Origin: Corynebacterium alimapuense
GTDB taxonomy: Bacteria; Actinomycetota; Actinomycetes; Mycobacteriales; Mycobacteriaceae
Direction: 5' to 3'
Assembly (NCBI RefSeq): GCF_003716585.1
Contig: NZ_PTJO01000003.1
Location: forward strand, 372,001 to 436,000
DNA: 64,000 nucleotides
The notes below the pieces were generated by a model. It was not told where the DNA came from, ran no database searches, and saw nothing but the letters and a program-made list of their open reading frames with translations. A program made the position numbers and the translations under genes. Shown here piece after piece: positions 1 to 8,415 of the stretch (its first letter is position 1; every line of letters starts with the position of its first letter).

Positions 1-1
1 G

Positions 2-484
2 GCACTAGGTGCTGCCAAGTTTGATATCGCTACCCTGCATGATTCTGCTGGCAAGCCATTGGCCCTGGGCCGTTCGCTCCGCTCGGCGAGCATGTATCAA
101 AAGCTCGCCCTCTTTGCCCGGGAAGCTCTATGCACCTGCGGCAATTGTGACGCCGCCATGATCAACACGGAGGTCCACCATCTCACCTCTTGGGGAGCAG
201 GTGGCCTGACTGACATAGAAAACCTCACCTTATTGTGTCCGCCGCATCATGGCGATAACAACGATAAGCATGATGGTCAAGGTGGAATGGGGCATATGGC
301 TACCGATCCAGCTACTGGCCGAGTCGGTTGGTCACCGCCTGGCGGTGGAGCGATTGAAGCAAATAATACTCAATTGCACGAGTATTCTGCCGGTGCGAAG
401 ATTCGGGCCCGGCAAAGGGAACACTCCCCCACACCTGCGGGCCACCCACCTGATCCGCCGACCCTGCTCGATCGTGCTAGTTAA
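2..484 (+). CDS. HNH endonuclease, C-terminal part (5' end outside window)
   Basis: The reading frame is open from the first bases of the window, so this is the 3-prime part of a longer gene. It carries an HNH nuclease core: a CxxC pair (CTCGNC), then VHHLTSWGAGG, then NLTLLCPPHH, which matches the Cys/His zinc-knuckle HNH type found at the end of DUF222/13E12-like proteins common in actinobacteria. The tail after the HNH core is low-complexity. Its stop overlaps the stop of the convergent nucleoside hydrolase by 8 bases. The missing N-terminus prevents a firmer family assignment; a DUF222-HNH protein is the usual architecture. Confidence 0.8.
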   Translation, partial: ALGAAKFDIATLHDSAGKPLALGRSLRSASMYQKLALFAREALCTCGNCDAAMINTEVHHLTSWGAGGLTDIENLTLLCPPHHGDNNDKHDGQGGMGHMATDPATGRVGWSPPGGGAIEANNTQLHEYSAGAKIRARQREHSPTPAGHPPDPPTLLDRAS

Positions 485-1454
485 GCCCGCGCTCAAGGGC
501 CGGAGTTGCTGCCGCCAGGGTACTCAGCCGCGCCATGAATTCCTCCAGAAAGCGCTCTTGGTCGACCTCGAGAGCTACCTGCGCAGTTTTCACCGAACTA
601 TTGAGACGGCTTTCATCGGCGATGGTGCGGCCTCGGGTCGGTCCGCTGAGATCTACCTTGAGGTTGGTGGCCAGGCAGGTAACCAGGCTGGGATCGGCTG
701 CCACCGCTACGGCCAACGGATCATGCAAGCCACAGCCTCCCAGATGCGGGGAGGTCACTTCATAGGCCTTGATGTAATAGTCAGCTGCTGTTGCCAAGAA
801 GTGCCCGCCGACAGTGCCCAAGTCCCGCCAGATCTGGGTCTGTTTAGTAGTGAGCAAGGTCTGCAGGGTGACATCCAAACCAATCATGGTGACATCCTGG
901 GCTTGGCGGAAAACCAAATCAGCAGCCTCTGGGTCTTGGTTGATATTGGCTTCCGCCCACGGCAACACATTGCCCGGCACGCTCACAGCCCCGCCCATCA
1001 TGATGATCCGAGCATGGGCTGCGAAATAAGGATCAGCCTCTATCGCTGCCGCGATGGTAGTCGATGGTCCGGTGGGCACGATGATCAACTCATCGCCGTA
1101 GGCACGCACCGAGTCCACCAAAAACTCCACTGCGCTTTCCGTGCGCGCACTGGCAGTAGGTTCAGGCAAGCTGGCCTCGCCGATGCCGTTGTGGCCGTGG
1201 ATAAATTCCGAGATCTCCAAGACCTCGAAGCTCTCCTTGGCCCGTGCCTGGGTGATTCCGGGATAAACAGGTACCTCTGGATAGCCAAAGAGCTCGAGGA
1301 TGGCCAGGGAGTTGCGCACACCAGTGTCTACCGTGACGTTGCCATAAGTGCCGGTGACTCCGATCAACTCCAGTTCCGGCGAGCCCAAGGCATAGGTCAA
1401 GGCCAGGGTGTCATCGATACCGGTATCCAGGTCAAGGATGATCTTGGTGCGCAC
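477..1454 (-). CDS. Inosine-uridine preferring nucleoside hydrolase family protein
   Basis: This 325-residue protein should hydrolyse the N-glycosidic bond of ribonucleosides to free base and ribose in purine/pyrimidine salvage. The N-terminus has the calcium-binding aspartate cluster (DLDTGIDD, residues 8-15) of the IUNH family, followed by VTGTYGNV and the MMGGA and ANINQDPEAA motifs; the late HDPLAVA motif completes the active site. Length is normal for the family. It starts with GTG preceded by GGGAG and lies 15 bases after ribF on the same strand, so co-transcription is likely. Substrate preference cannot be read from sequence. Confidence 0.9.
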   Translation of the reverse strand: MRTKIILDLDTGIDDTLALTYALGSPELELIGVTGTYGNVTVDTGVRNSLAILELFGYPEVPVYPGITQARAKESFEVLEISEFIHGHNGIGEASLPEPTASARTESAVEFLVDSVRAYGDELIIVPTGPSTTIAAAIEADPYFAAHARIIMMGGAVSVPGNVLPWAEANINQDPEAADLVFRQAQDVTMIGLDVTLQTLLTTKQTQIWRDLGTVGGHFLATAADYYIKAYEVTSPHLGGCGLHDPLAVAVAADPSLVTCLATNLKVDLSGPTRGRTIADESRLNSSVKTAQVALEVDQERFLEEFMARLSTLAAATPALERGLN

Positions 1455-1469
1455 GGTAGCTCCCAGAGA

Positions 1470-2435
1470 TTAGTCGATTTTCAGAATCCGCCGGACGGTC
1501 TCAACATCTCGGTGGATGGCACCGAGGAGCTCATCGACGGAGTTGAACTTGACCATATCGCGCACATGCCCCACAAAGGACACATCCGCTACTCGGTCGT
1601 AGAGGTCCGCAGTGTGGTCGAGCACGAAGGATTCCACACTGCGGCGAGTATCGCCGAAGGTGGGGTTAGTGCCCACCGAGATGGCCGCCGGATAGGCGAT
1701 GCCCGGTTCCATGTCCCCATCAAGCGACTCTTGGCCACGGACGGTAAACCAGCCGGCATAAACTCCATCGGCGGGGATAGCCACCCGGTCACCGAAGTAC
1801 TGGTTGGCGGTGGGATAGCCCAGCTCCCGGCCGCCCCGGCCAGCGCCGCGCACGACCTGGCCGCGAACGGTGAAGGGCCGGCCCAATGCCCAGGCAGCGC
1901 GCTCCACGTCGTTGCCGCTGAGGAACTGCCGGATGCTCGAGGAACAGATCCGCACGCCTTCATCATGGAAGAGATCAAGAACGGTGACTTTCACACCGTA
2001 TTTGGCTCCCAGTTCACGCATGGTCTCAGCGGTACCGGAAGCATCGCGGCCGAAGGTGAAGTTCTCCCCCACCACCACAGCGCGCGCCCGCAGGGAACCC
2101 GTTACCAGGGAGGCGAAATAAGAAATCGGTTCCAGCCCGGCCAGCTCATGGTTGAAATCAACCACCAAGACGGCATCAATGCCCATCTCACCTGCCAACT
2201 CAAGGCGTTGCTCCAGCGAGGTGAGCAACAGTGGCGCCCACTCAGGGGCGAAAACGGCCATCGGGTGTGGGTCGAAGGTCACCAGCACGCTGGGTACCTC
2301 ACGTTCACGCGCCTGGCTAACCGCTTCGGCCAACAACGTGCCGTGTCCGCGGTGGACCCCATCGAAAACGCCGATGGTCACCACCGATGCCTTCAGGTCA
2401 GCGGGGACTTCTTCAATTCCGTGCCAAACAATCAC
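1470..2435 (-). CDS. ribF: Bifunctional riboflavin kinase / FAD synthetase
   Basis: RibF phosphorylates riboflavin to FMN and adenylylates FMN to FAD. The N-terminal FAD synthetase (nucleotidyltransferase) part shows GVFDGVHRGH with the HxGH-type motif near residues 25-32 and a later ISSTxIR-like segment (CSSSIRQFL). The C-terminal flavokinase domain has GRGGRELGYPTANQYF and GVYAGW. The 321-residue length is standard. The start is GTG, 29 bases from the divergent truB start. In many actinobacteria ribF and truB are neighbours, which supports the call. Confidence 0.95.
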   Translation of the reverse strand: MIVWHGIEEVPADLKASVVTIGVFDGVHRGHGTLLAEAVSQAREREVPSVLVTFDPHPMAVFAPEWAPLLLTSLEQRLELAGEMGIDAVLVVDFNHELAGLEPISYFASLVTGSLRARAVVVGENFTFGRDASGTAETMRELGAKYGVKVTVLDLFHDEGVRICSSSIRQFLSGNDVERAAWALGRPFTVRGQVVRGAGRGGRELGYPTANQYFGDRVAIPADGVYAGWFTVRGQESLDGDMEPGIAYPAAISVGTNPTFGDTRRSVESFVLDHTADLYDRVADVSFVGHVRDMVKFNSVDELLGAIHRDVETVRRILKID

Positions 2436-2464
2436 GGCTTAAGGATACGGCATAGACTTCCCCT

Positions 2465-3358
2465 ATGACTGATGCACTGGCTGGTTCGGGACTCGTCGTG
2501 GTGGATAAGCCAGCGGGGATGACTTCTCATGATGTGGTTGCGCGTCTGCGCAGGTACTTTTCTACCCGCCGCGTAGGCCATGCTGGGACACTTGATCCCA
2601 TGGCCACCGGGGTATTGGTGGTGGGTATTGAACGCGGCACGAAGTTTCTGGCCCACTTGGTCGCCTCCACCAAGTCTTATGAAGCAACCATCCGCTTGGG
2701 CGCGGCAACCAGCACCGATGATGCCGAGGGCGACGTGATTAGCGGAGCCAGCGCGGCGTCGATAAGCACTGAGCAGGTACTGGCCGGCATCGCGGCCTTA
2801 ACTGGTGAGATCATGCAGAAACCCGCCAAGGTCAGCGCCATCAAGATCGATGGTAAGCGCGCCCATGAGCGGGTCCGCGACGGCGAGGATATTGATATCC
2901 CGGCCCGTCCAGTCACCGTGAGCCGCTTTGACGCGCTAGATTTTCGCCGCGAAGGCGAGTTCTTTGACATTGATGTCAGCGTGGATTGTTCTTCGGGTAC
3001 CTATATCCGTTCCCTGGCCCGTGATCTTGGCGAGGCGCTCGGGGTGGGCGGGCACCTGACCGCACTTCGGCGCAGTGCGGTCGGCCCGTTCTTGCTGTCG
3101 GATGCTTTGACTCTGGAGAGCCTAGAGACCACCCCGCAGCTATCACTGAGCATCGATGAGGCGCTGAGCCGTTCCTACCCGGTGTTGGACGTCACCGAAC
3201 AAGAGGCTGCCGCACTAGCGATGGGCAAATGGCTCGAGCCACGCGGGTTGAAAGGCACCTATGCGGCAGTGGATCCGCAGGGCCGTTCCATTGCGCTTAT
3301 CAAGGAAAAGGGCGCGCGGTTGGCCACCGTGTTTGTGGCTAGGCCATCAACCCTCTAA
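2465..3358 (+). CDS. truB: tRNA pseudouridine synthase B
   Basis: TruB isomerises uridine 55 in the T-loop of tRNAs to pseudouridine. The start of the catalytic domain reads VDKPAGMTSHDVV, and GHAGTLDPMATGVL contains the catalytic aspartate near residue 43. Later motifs (KPAKVSAIKIDGKRAHERVRDG and SSGTYIRSLARDLGEAL) are typical. The C-terminus matches the actinobacterial PUA-like extension, giving a normal 297 residues. It is divergent from ribF and convergent with the phosphopantetheinyl transferase, so it is probably monocistronic. Confidence 0.95.
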   Translation: MTDALAGSGLVVVDKPAGMTSHDVVARLRRYFSTRRVGHAGTLDPMATGVLVVGIERGTKFLAHLVASTKSYEATIRLGAATSTDDAEGDVISGASAASISTEQVLAGIAALTGEIMQKPAKVSAIKIDGKRAHERVRDGEDIDIPARPVTVSRFDALDFRREGEFFDIDVSVDCSSGTYIRSLARDLGEALGVGGHLTALRRSAVGPFLLSDALTLESLETTPQLSLSIDEALSRSYPVLDVTEQEAAALAMGKWLEPRGLKGTYAAVDPQGRSIALIKEKGARLATVFVARPSTL

Positions 3359-3387
3359 GCCAGCAACCAGCCAGGCCCTACCACCAG

Positions 3388-4044
3388 CTAATTCACCGCA
3401 GTAGAGGCGATGACATAGCCATCCCGGACCATCCAGCGCCCAGCGATAAAGGGCACTGGAGTAGGCCGAACCAACAGGTAGGCGATGAAGGTGCCATCTT
3501 CGCGTAGATCAACTTCTGCTTCATCGAAACCCAACCAGCGGCGAGTCAGCGGAAACCACGCTTTATAGGTGGCTTCCTTGGCGCAAAAGAGCAGCCGATC
3601 AGCACAATCCAAGCCACCGGCACGCAGCCGAAGAAGCTGCGCCATCTCCCCTGGCCGAGCAATCGAACTGACCACCTCAGGCGGCAGCGGCTCTGCGGGT
3701 TCTGCATCTAAGCCCATGGAGAGCACCCGGCTACTCGGTGCCACTACGGCAGCTCGAAAGCCCTTGGTGTGGGTCAATGACCCGGCGACATTCTTCGGCC
3801 ACAATGGCATGCCTCGCTCGCCGCGCAGGATCGGCGGATTCGGGCTATGCCCAAGCTCATGCAACGCCTGATGCGCGCACCAGCGAGCGTCACCAAACTC
3901 GGCTTTGCGGATATCTACCGCGCGGGAAACCAAGGCCTGCTCAAGCGGGTGCAAGTTGAGGTAATTCTGCAGATCCGGGTGGTCACGATCTGTGACCACG
4001 TAGCAAAACTTCGATGAAGGTGGGAACAACTGGGCATCAATCAT
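3388..4044 (-). CDS. pptT: 4'-phosphopantetheinyl transferase (PptT/EntD type)
   Basis: This enzyme moves the phosphopantetheine arm from CoA to carrier proteins; in mycolic-acid bacteria PptT activates type I fatty acid synthase and polyketide synthase carriers. The magnesium site GLDAEPAEPLP (about residue 112) and the FCAKEATYKAW motif (about residue 153) with following RWLGFDEAEVDL are diagnostic. The N-terminal WCAHQALHELG segment is the CoA-binding part. At 218 residues it is full length. The gene overlaps the upstream phosphoesterase by 8 bases, as PptT genes do elsewhere with a phosphohydrolase partner. Confidence 0.9.
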   Translation of the reverse strand: MIDAQLFPPSSKFCYVVTDRDHPDLQNYLNLHPLEQALVSRAVDIRKAEFGDARWCAHQALHELGHSPNPPILRGERGMPLWPKNVAGSLTHTKGFRAAVVAPSSRVLSMGLDAEPAEPLPPEVVSSIARPGEMAQLLRLRAGGLDCADRLLFCAKEATYKAWFPLTRRWLGFDEAEVDLREDGTFIAYLLVRPTPVPFIAGRWMVRDGYVIASTAVN

Positions 4045-4867
4045 TCGATTGGCCGACCTTCATCACCGGATATGGCCAGGGATTGAGATGACCGTGACGC
4101 TCCCATTCCCGCGGATAGCCTAAGGAGACCTCGATATGGTCAATGCCGTCGACTTCCATTTTAGAAGGCATGTGCAGGTGCCCATAGATCACAGCTTGGG
4201 CGTGGTAGCGCTCCGCCCAGGTGCGAGTGTGCCGAGTACCGCACCACAATGCGATCTCCGGGAAGCGCATCTTCAAGGTCGGCTCTTGCACCAACGGCCA
4301 GTGATTGATCAAGACGGTGGGCCCTTCGACCCGAGAGAGCCGCTTGATGGAATAAGCCAACCGGTCCCAGCACCAAGCGCGGATATCCACGAACGGGGCG
4401 ATGGCGAACTCATCGGTCATCATGATCTGTTTGGCGTGGGCATCGGCGACGGCTTGTTCAACGGTCATCCCCGGCTGGCGGAAGCTGTAATCGTAGAGAG
4501 TAAACAGCGGCACCAGCGTCACCCCGTTAAACACTGGGTACGGGTCTTCTGGGGTGAGCACGCCCATCGCGCGGCAGCCCTCCACCAACTCGGTGTATTT
4601 TTCTCGCCCTTGGCGCCGCTCGGTAGAACGGGAAAACAGCTCGTGGTTGCCCGGCACCCAAATAACTTTGGCAAAGCGTCGGCGCAATTGGCCCAAAATG
4701 CGCATCACGAGGTCGGTGCGTTCGGCAACATCGCCGGCCACGATCAACCAATCGGAAGGATCGGTGGGTTGGATCTGGTCAATATGCCCGGCATTGGCTT
4801 TGACAGCCGCATGCAGATCACTAACCGCCCACAATGTGGTGCTCACCGAATGAACCTCCCTGAACAT
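4037..4867 (-). CDS. Calcineurin-like metallophosphoesterase (copy 1, next to pptT)
   Basis: The 276-residue protein has the dimetal phosphoesterase motifs in order: VSDLHAAV (DxH, about residue 16), VAGDVAE (GDxxD-like), PGNHELF (GNHE), and NHWPL and YGHLHMPSK (GHxH). In mycobacteria a phosphoesterase with this position opposes PptT by removing the phosphopantetheine arm (PptH), so that role is a reasonable inference here from gene order only. It overlaps the pptT start by 8 bases and follows the MATE gene by 19. A clear paralogue lies in the same operon at 7620-8414. Confidence 0.88.
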   Translation of the reverse strand: MFREVHSVSTTLWAVSDLHAAVKANAGHIDQIQPTDPSDWLIVAGDVAERTDLVMRILGQLRRRFAKVIWVPGNHELFSRSTERRQGREKYTELVEGCRAMGVLTPEDPYPVFNGVTLVPLFTLYDYSFRQPGMTVEQAVADAHAKQIMMTDEFAIAPFVDIRAWCWDRLAYSIKRLSRVEGPTVLINHWPLVQEPTLKMRFPEIALWCGTRHTRTWAERYHAQAVIYGHLHMPSKMEVDGIDHIEVSLGYPREWERHGHLNPWPYPVMKVGQSND

Positions 4868-4886
4868 TTAGGCATCGAGTTATCTC

Positions 4887-6173
4887 TCATGTGTCTACCA
4901 CAGCCCACTTCATTGACTGGAAACGCCAGACTACCGCCAGCAGCCGGATGATCATGAACGCCACCAGCCCGATCCAAATGCCAGTCAGTCCCCCGTCCAC
5001 GGCATAGGAAATCCACACTCCGGGCAAAAAGCCAATCAACACCGAGGCGATGGTGATCGTGCGCAGGAAAGCTGCATCTCCGGCGCCGAGGAGCACTCCG
5101 TCTAAGGCAAAGACCACTCCGCCTAGCACGATCATCACGATCATCAGCCACCACGGTTGGGCAATGGCAGCTAGAACCGCCGGATCATCAGTAAAGATCT
5201 TCGGAATGATTTGAGAAAACACGGCAAAAACTAGGCCGAGCATTCCGGCGAAGATTGTTGAGTAGGCCACGACTCGTTTGCCCACTTGCTTAGCGACGCT
5301 CACTGTTCCCCGGCCAAGTGCCGCTCCAGTCAACGTCTGTGCCGCAATAGCCAAAGAATCCAACACCAAAGTGATGAAGTTCCATAGCTGCAGCATGATC
5401 TGGTGCGCGGCAAGGGAAGAAGTACCAAAGCGAGCGGCCACCGCCGCAGCGGAGACAAACGCCACTTGGAAGGACGCCGAGCGCAGGATCAAATCGCGGC
5501 CCATGACCAGCTGGTGTTTCATCACGGACCACTTCGGGCCCCAGCTGCCCACGTGTTCGCGGCGCAAGGCAGCCAGGAAACAAAGAGCAGTCACGGAGAC
5601 TCCGGCGACATTGGCCATCGCCGAGCCCACCAGCCCAAAGTGACTGACCAAGATCGGGATTAAGATCGCTCCGGGAATGACCCCAGCTAGAGTGAAATAC
5701 AGTGGCCAGCGAGTGTTTTGAATACCACGCAACCAGCCATTTCCAGCCATGATTACCAAGGTCAGCGGGATGGCTAGCGCTGCGACATAGAGCCATTGAC
5801 TGGCTTGCTGGGCCAATTCCCGATCGCCGGTGAGCCACCAGGCGATATCCGAGCCAAAGCTCCAGATCAAGGTCGCAATGACAATGCCCACGGCAAGCCC
5901 CACCCACGTGGCTTGCACACCCTCAGCGATGGCTTCGCTGCGTCTCCCTGCGCCAAATAGCCGGGACGAGCGTGCCGTGGTGCCATAAGACAGGAAGGTC
6001 AGCTGTGTGGTCACCGTCGATTGGACGGTGGTACCTACGGCAAGTGCTGCCAGCTCGGAGGAGCCGAGGTTGCCGATAACGGCGGTGTCGAGAAGCAGAT
6101 ATAGCGGAGTCGCGGCAAGCACCCCGAGGGCGGGCAGCGCCAGTGCGAAGATATCCCTGGCGGTGACATTCAC
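4887..6173 (-). CDS. dinF: MATE family exporter (DinF-like)
   Basis: This is an integral membrane protein of 428 residues with about twelve hydrophobic segments arranged as two pseudo-repeats, as in MATE (multidrug and toxin extrusion) transporters of the DinF subgroup. The opening segment FALALPALGVLAATPLYLLLDTAVIG is the characteristic first helix. The substrate cannot be inferred. The GTG start overlaps the stop of the DHH phosphoesterase gene (GTGA), implying translational coupling within the infB operon; dinF in this position is seen in other corynebacteria. Confidence 0.88.
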   Translation of the reverse strand: MNVTARDIFALALPALGVLAATPLYLLLDTAVIGNLGSSELAALAVGTTVQSTVTTQLTFLSYGTTARSSRLFGAGRRSEAIAEGVQATWVGLAVGIVIATLIWSFGSDIAWWLTGDRELAQQASQWLYVAALAIPLTLVIMAGNGWLRGIQNTRWPLYFTLAGVIPGAILIPILVSHFGLVGSAMANVAGVSVTALCFLAALRREHVGSWGPKWSVMKHQLVMGRDLILRSASFQVAFVSAAAVAARFGTSSLAAHQIMLQLWNFITLVLDSLAIAAQTLTGAALGRGTVSVAKQVGKRVVAYSTIFAGMLGLVFAVFSQIIPKIFTDDPAVLAAIAQPWWLMIVMIVLGGVVFALDGVLLGAGDAAFLRTITIASVLIGFLPGVWISYAVDGGLTGIWIGLVAFMIIRLLAVVWRFQSMKWAVVDT

Positions 6174-7123
6174 CTAGCTTGCAGCTCCCCCAATAGTCCT
6201 GCCAACACCTGCTCTGCGGTGCCAGAGGCCGAGTAACCAGCAGCTGGAATATGTCCACCGCCACCAAGTGCCACCGCTACCTGGGAAACATCCATGAGGT
6301 CGGAGCGAAGAGAAACATGCCAGAGACCTGGATGGGATTCTTTCAGTACCGCCCCAATATCAGTGCCATCGAGTGAACGAACAGCATCCACCAAGCCCTC
6401 CACCGCTGCGAGCGAACCACGCTGGAGCAGCGCATTGTCGGCGATAATGACCGCGACCTGATGCCTACCGGCGTGGTGTACTTTCACCCCGGAGAGTGCT
6501 TGTCCGATCATCTGTAAATCTGCAATCGAGCCAGAATCAAGCATGTCCACGGCGATCTCACGAACGTCAATGCCGGTAGCCATCAATTTGGCGGCAAAGG
6601 AGTGCATCGCCGAGCTACCCCAGCGGAAGCTGCCAGTATCGGTGAGCAGGCCAGCATAAAGGGCATGCGCAATCTTGCTACCGATCTGGATCTCCAGCTC
6701 ATCGAAAAGCCGACCGATGATCGTGGTGGTCGACTCTGCTTTGAGGTCAAGGAGATTGACATCGCCAAACCCAGGGTTGGACGAGTGATGATCGATGACC
6801 AAGACGGCGTTGCTGCCCTCCTGGATCTGGGTAGCTAATGCGCCCGTGCGATCAAGTGAGCCACAGTCGACGGTGATCACTAGATCAACCTGGCCAAGTT
6901 CTGTGGTCAGTTGGATGTCCTCGGCACCGGGAATAGTCAGTAGATTGGCGGCAAACTCGGCGTTTTGACCGATCATGCCCACCGCGTGTTTGCCTCGTTG
7001 TTTCAAACCCGCGACCATCGCACACACTGAGCCGATGGCATCGGCATCAGGGCGCACATGGCCTACTACGGCGATGGAGTCAGCCTGGGTAATTAACTCA
7101 ATGGCATCCCGGTAGAGAGACAT
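6170..7123 (-). CDS. DHH/DHHA1 phosphoesterase (NrnA-like oligoribonuclease / pAp phosphatase)
   Basis: The 317-residue protein has the DHH domain (VGHVRPDADAIGS, about residue 21; VIDHHSSNPGF, about residue 115, with the name-giving DHH) and a C-terminal DHHA1 domain ending in GGGGHIPAAGYSASG. Family members degrade short RNA oligomers or dinucleotides such as pApA and dephosphorylate pAp. Its ATG shares one base with the rbfA stop (TAATG), and its end overlaps the MATE start. rbfA-nrnA linkage is widespread in Gram-positive bacteria. Confidence 0.9.
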   Translation of the reverse strand: MSLYRDAIELITQADSIAVVGHVRPDADAIGSVCAMVAGLKQRGKHAVGMIGQNAEFAANLLTIPGAEDIQLTTELGQVDLVITVDCGSLDRTGALATQIQEGSNAVLVIDHHSSNPGFGDVNLLDLKAESTTTIIGRLFDELEIQIGSKIAHALYAGLLTDTGSFRWGSSAMHSFAAKLMATGIDVREIAVDMLDSGSIADLQMIGQALSGVKVHHAGRHQVAVIIADNALLQRGSLAAVEGLVDAVRSLDGTDIGAVLKESHPGLWHVSLRSDLMDVSQVAVALGGGGHIPAAGYSASGTAEQVLAGLLGELQAR

Positions 7124-7560
7124 TATTCCTCGTCTGCAGTCTTGTAAGGGTTAGCGTCACCGGCCGGCTGTGCGTTTTCCTTGAGCTTGGCCAGCTCAGC
7201 ATCGCGTGCTTTGGCTCTGGCCAATAGCTGCTCCATGTGAGCGGAAGCCTCCGGCACATCGTCATATTGGAAGGCCAGCGTCGGGGTGAATCGCACTCCC
7301 AATTCCGAGCCGACGATCTTGCGCAGCTGGCCTCGAGCACGGTGGAAAGCCTCGGCGGCAGCATCTAGGTCCGGCTTTTCTTCAATGGTGCGACCGCGGA
7401 CGGTGTAAAAGATAGTGGCATCGTGCAGGTCACCGGTAACCCGAGCATCAGTGACCGTGACCAGCTCAAAGCGCTGGTCCTTGACTTGGCTTTCGATGGC
7501 CGAAGCCACGATGGTCTGGATTCGTTTAGCCATGCGGGCAGCGCGGGCATGATCAGCCAT
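7123..7560 (-). CDS. rbfA: 30S ribosome-binding factor A
   Basis: RbfA binds the 16S rRNA 5-prime region and assists late maturation of the 30S subunit. The KH-like fold is visible from [19 protein letters not shown] through [21 protein letters not shown] to the helix with [16 protein letters not shown]. The start chosen is [10 protein letters not shown], with an AAGGAG ribosome-binding site about ten bases upstream; a longer upstream reading frame exists but has no support. At 145 residues the length is normal. A second phosphoesterase gene is placed between infB and rbfA here. Confidence 0.93.
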   Translation of the reverse strand: MADHARAARMAKRIQTIVASAIESQVKDQRFELVTVTDARVTGDLHDATIFYTVRGRTIEEKPDLDAAAEAFHRARGQLRKIVGSELGVRFTPTLAFQYDDVPEASAHMEQLLARAKARDAELAKLKENAQPAGDANPYKTADEE

Positions 7561-7619
7561 GTCTGGGGGCTCCTTGTCGTCAATATTCCTCGAAAGCAAA
7601 AGTCTACCCCGGCTTAGGC

Positions 7620-8414
7620 TCAGGCAATTCGCAGCCCCGGCAGCGGCCAAGCGCGCGGGTGCTGATAGCGCTGTTCAAAGGGGTAGCCGAGAGAGACATC
7701 CACATGCGGGATTCCCTCGACGATGAGTTCTCGCGGCATGTGCAGATGACCGTGAATTACCGCCACTGCTTGGTAGCGGGTAGCAAAATCCCGGGTACTG
7801 GTAGCCCCGCACCACAACGCCAACTCCGGTTGCCGTAGCGCGTGGGTTGGTTCCACGACTAGGGGCCAGTGATTGACCAGCAAGGTCGGGCCATCGATCT
7901 GTTCGAGGCGCTTTCGCGAGTAGGCCACTCGTTCCTGACACCAGGTGGCAACATCGACGAAGGGCTCAATATAGAGAGTGTCATCGAGCATCGCGCGTGC
8001 TGTTCGGGCGGCGTTCATGGCTTGAGTGGCGGTATGGCCTGGATCGCGGAAGCTGTAGTCATAGAGAGTAAACAGTGGTGCGATAGTGACGCCACCAAAT
8101 ACCGGGTACGGATCTTCTGGGGTATCAACCCCGACCGCTCGGAGTAGTTCCACGAGCACTCGGTAGCGCTCACGTCCGCGAAAGCGATCGTGTCGCTTGG
8201 CAAAGAGTTCGTGGTTGCCTGGGGTGAAGATGACACGCGAAAATCGCCGCCGGAGAGTGGCGAGGGTATCAACAACGACGTCGATATCCTCAGCTACATC
8301 TCCAGCGACGATCAGCCAGTCCCCCGGGTCCGCAGGGTGCAAGCGCTCAACGCGCTTACGGTTTGCGGACCAGGTGACATGGAGGTCTGAGACCACCCAG
8401 AGGGTGCGACTCAT
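7620..8414 (-). CDS. Calcineurin-like metallophosphoesterase (copy 2, between infB and rbfA)
   Basis: The 264-residue protein repeats every motif of the copy near ppt[51 protein letters not shown] and a final [10 protein letters not shown]. The stretches [23 protein letters not shown] and VLVNHWPL-type segments are nearly shared with copy 1, so the two are recent or strongly constrained paralogues. It starts one base after the infB stop, so it must be co-transcribed and probably coupled. Substrate unknown; a phosphopantetheine hydrolase role like PptH is possible for either copy. Confidence 0.87.
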   Translation of the reverse strand: MSRTLWVVSDLHVTWSANRKRVERLHPADPGDWLIVAGDVAEDIDVVVDTLATLRRRFSRVIFTPGNHELFAKRHDRFRGRERYRVLVELLRAVGVDTPEDPYPVFGGVTIAPLFTLYDYSFRDPGHTATQAMNAARTARAMLDDTLYIEPFVDVATWCQERVAYSRKRLEQIDGPTLLVNHWPLVVEPTHALRQPELALWCGATSTRDFATRYQAVAVIHGHLHMPRELIVEGIPHVDVSLGYPFEQRYQHPRAWPLPGLRIA

Positions 8415-8415
8415 G

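Noticed and set aside
249..2468. 739-residue open frame on the plus strand
   Set aside because: It lies antisense to the clear nucleoside hydrolase and ribF genes; it is an effect of high GC and codon bias, with no family motifs.
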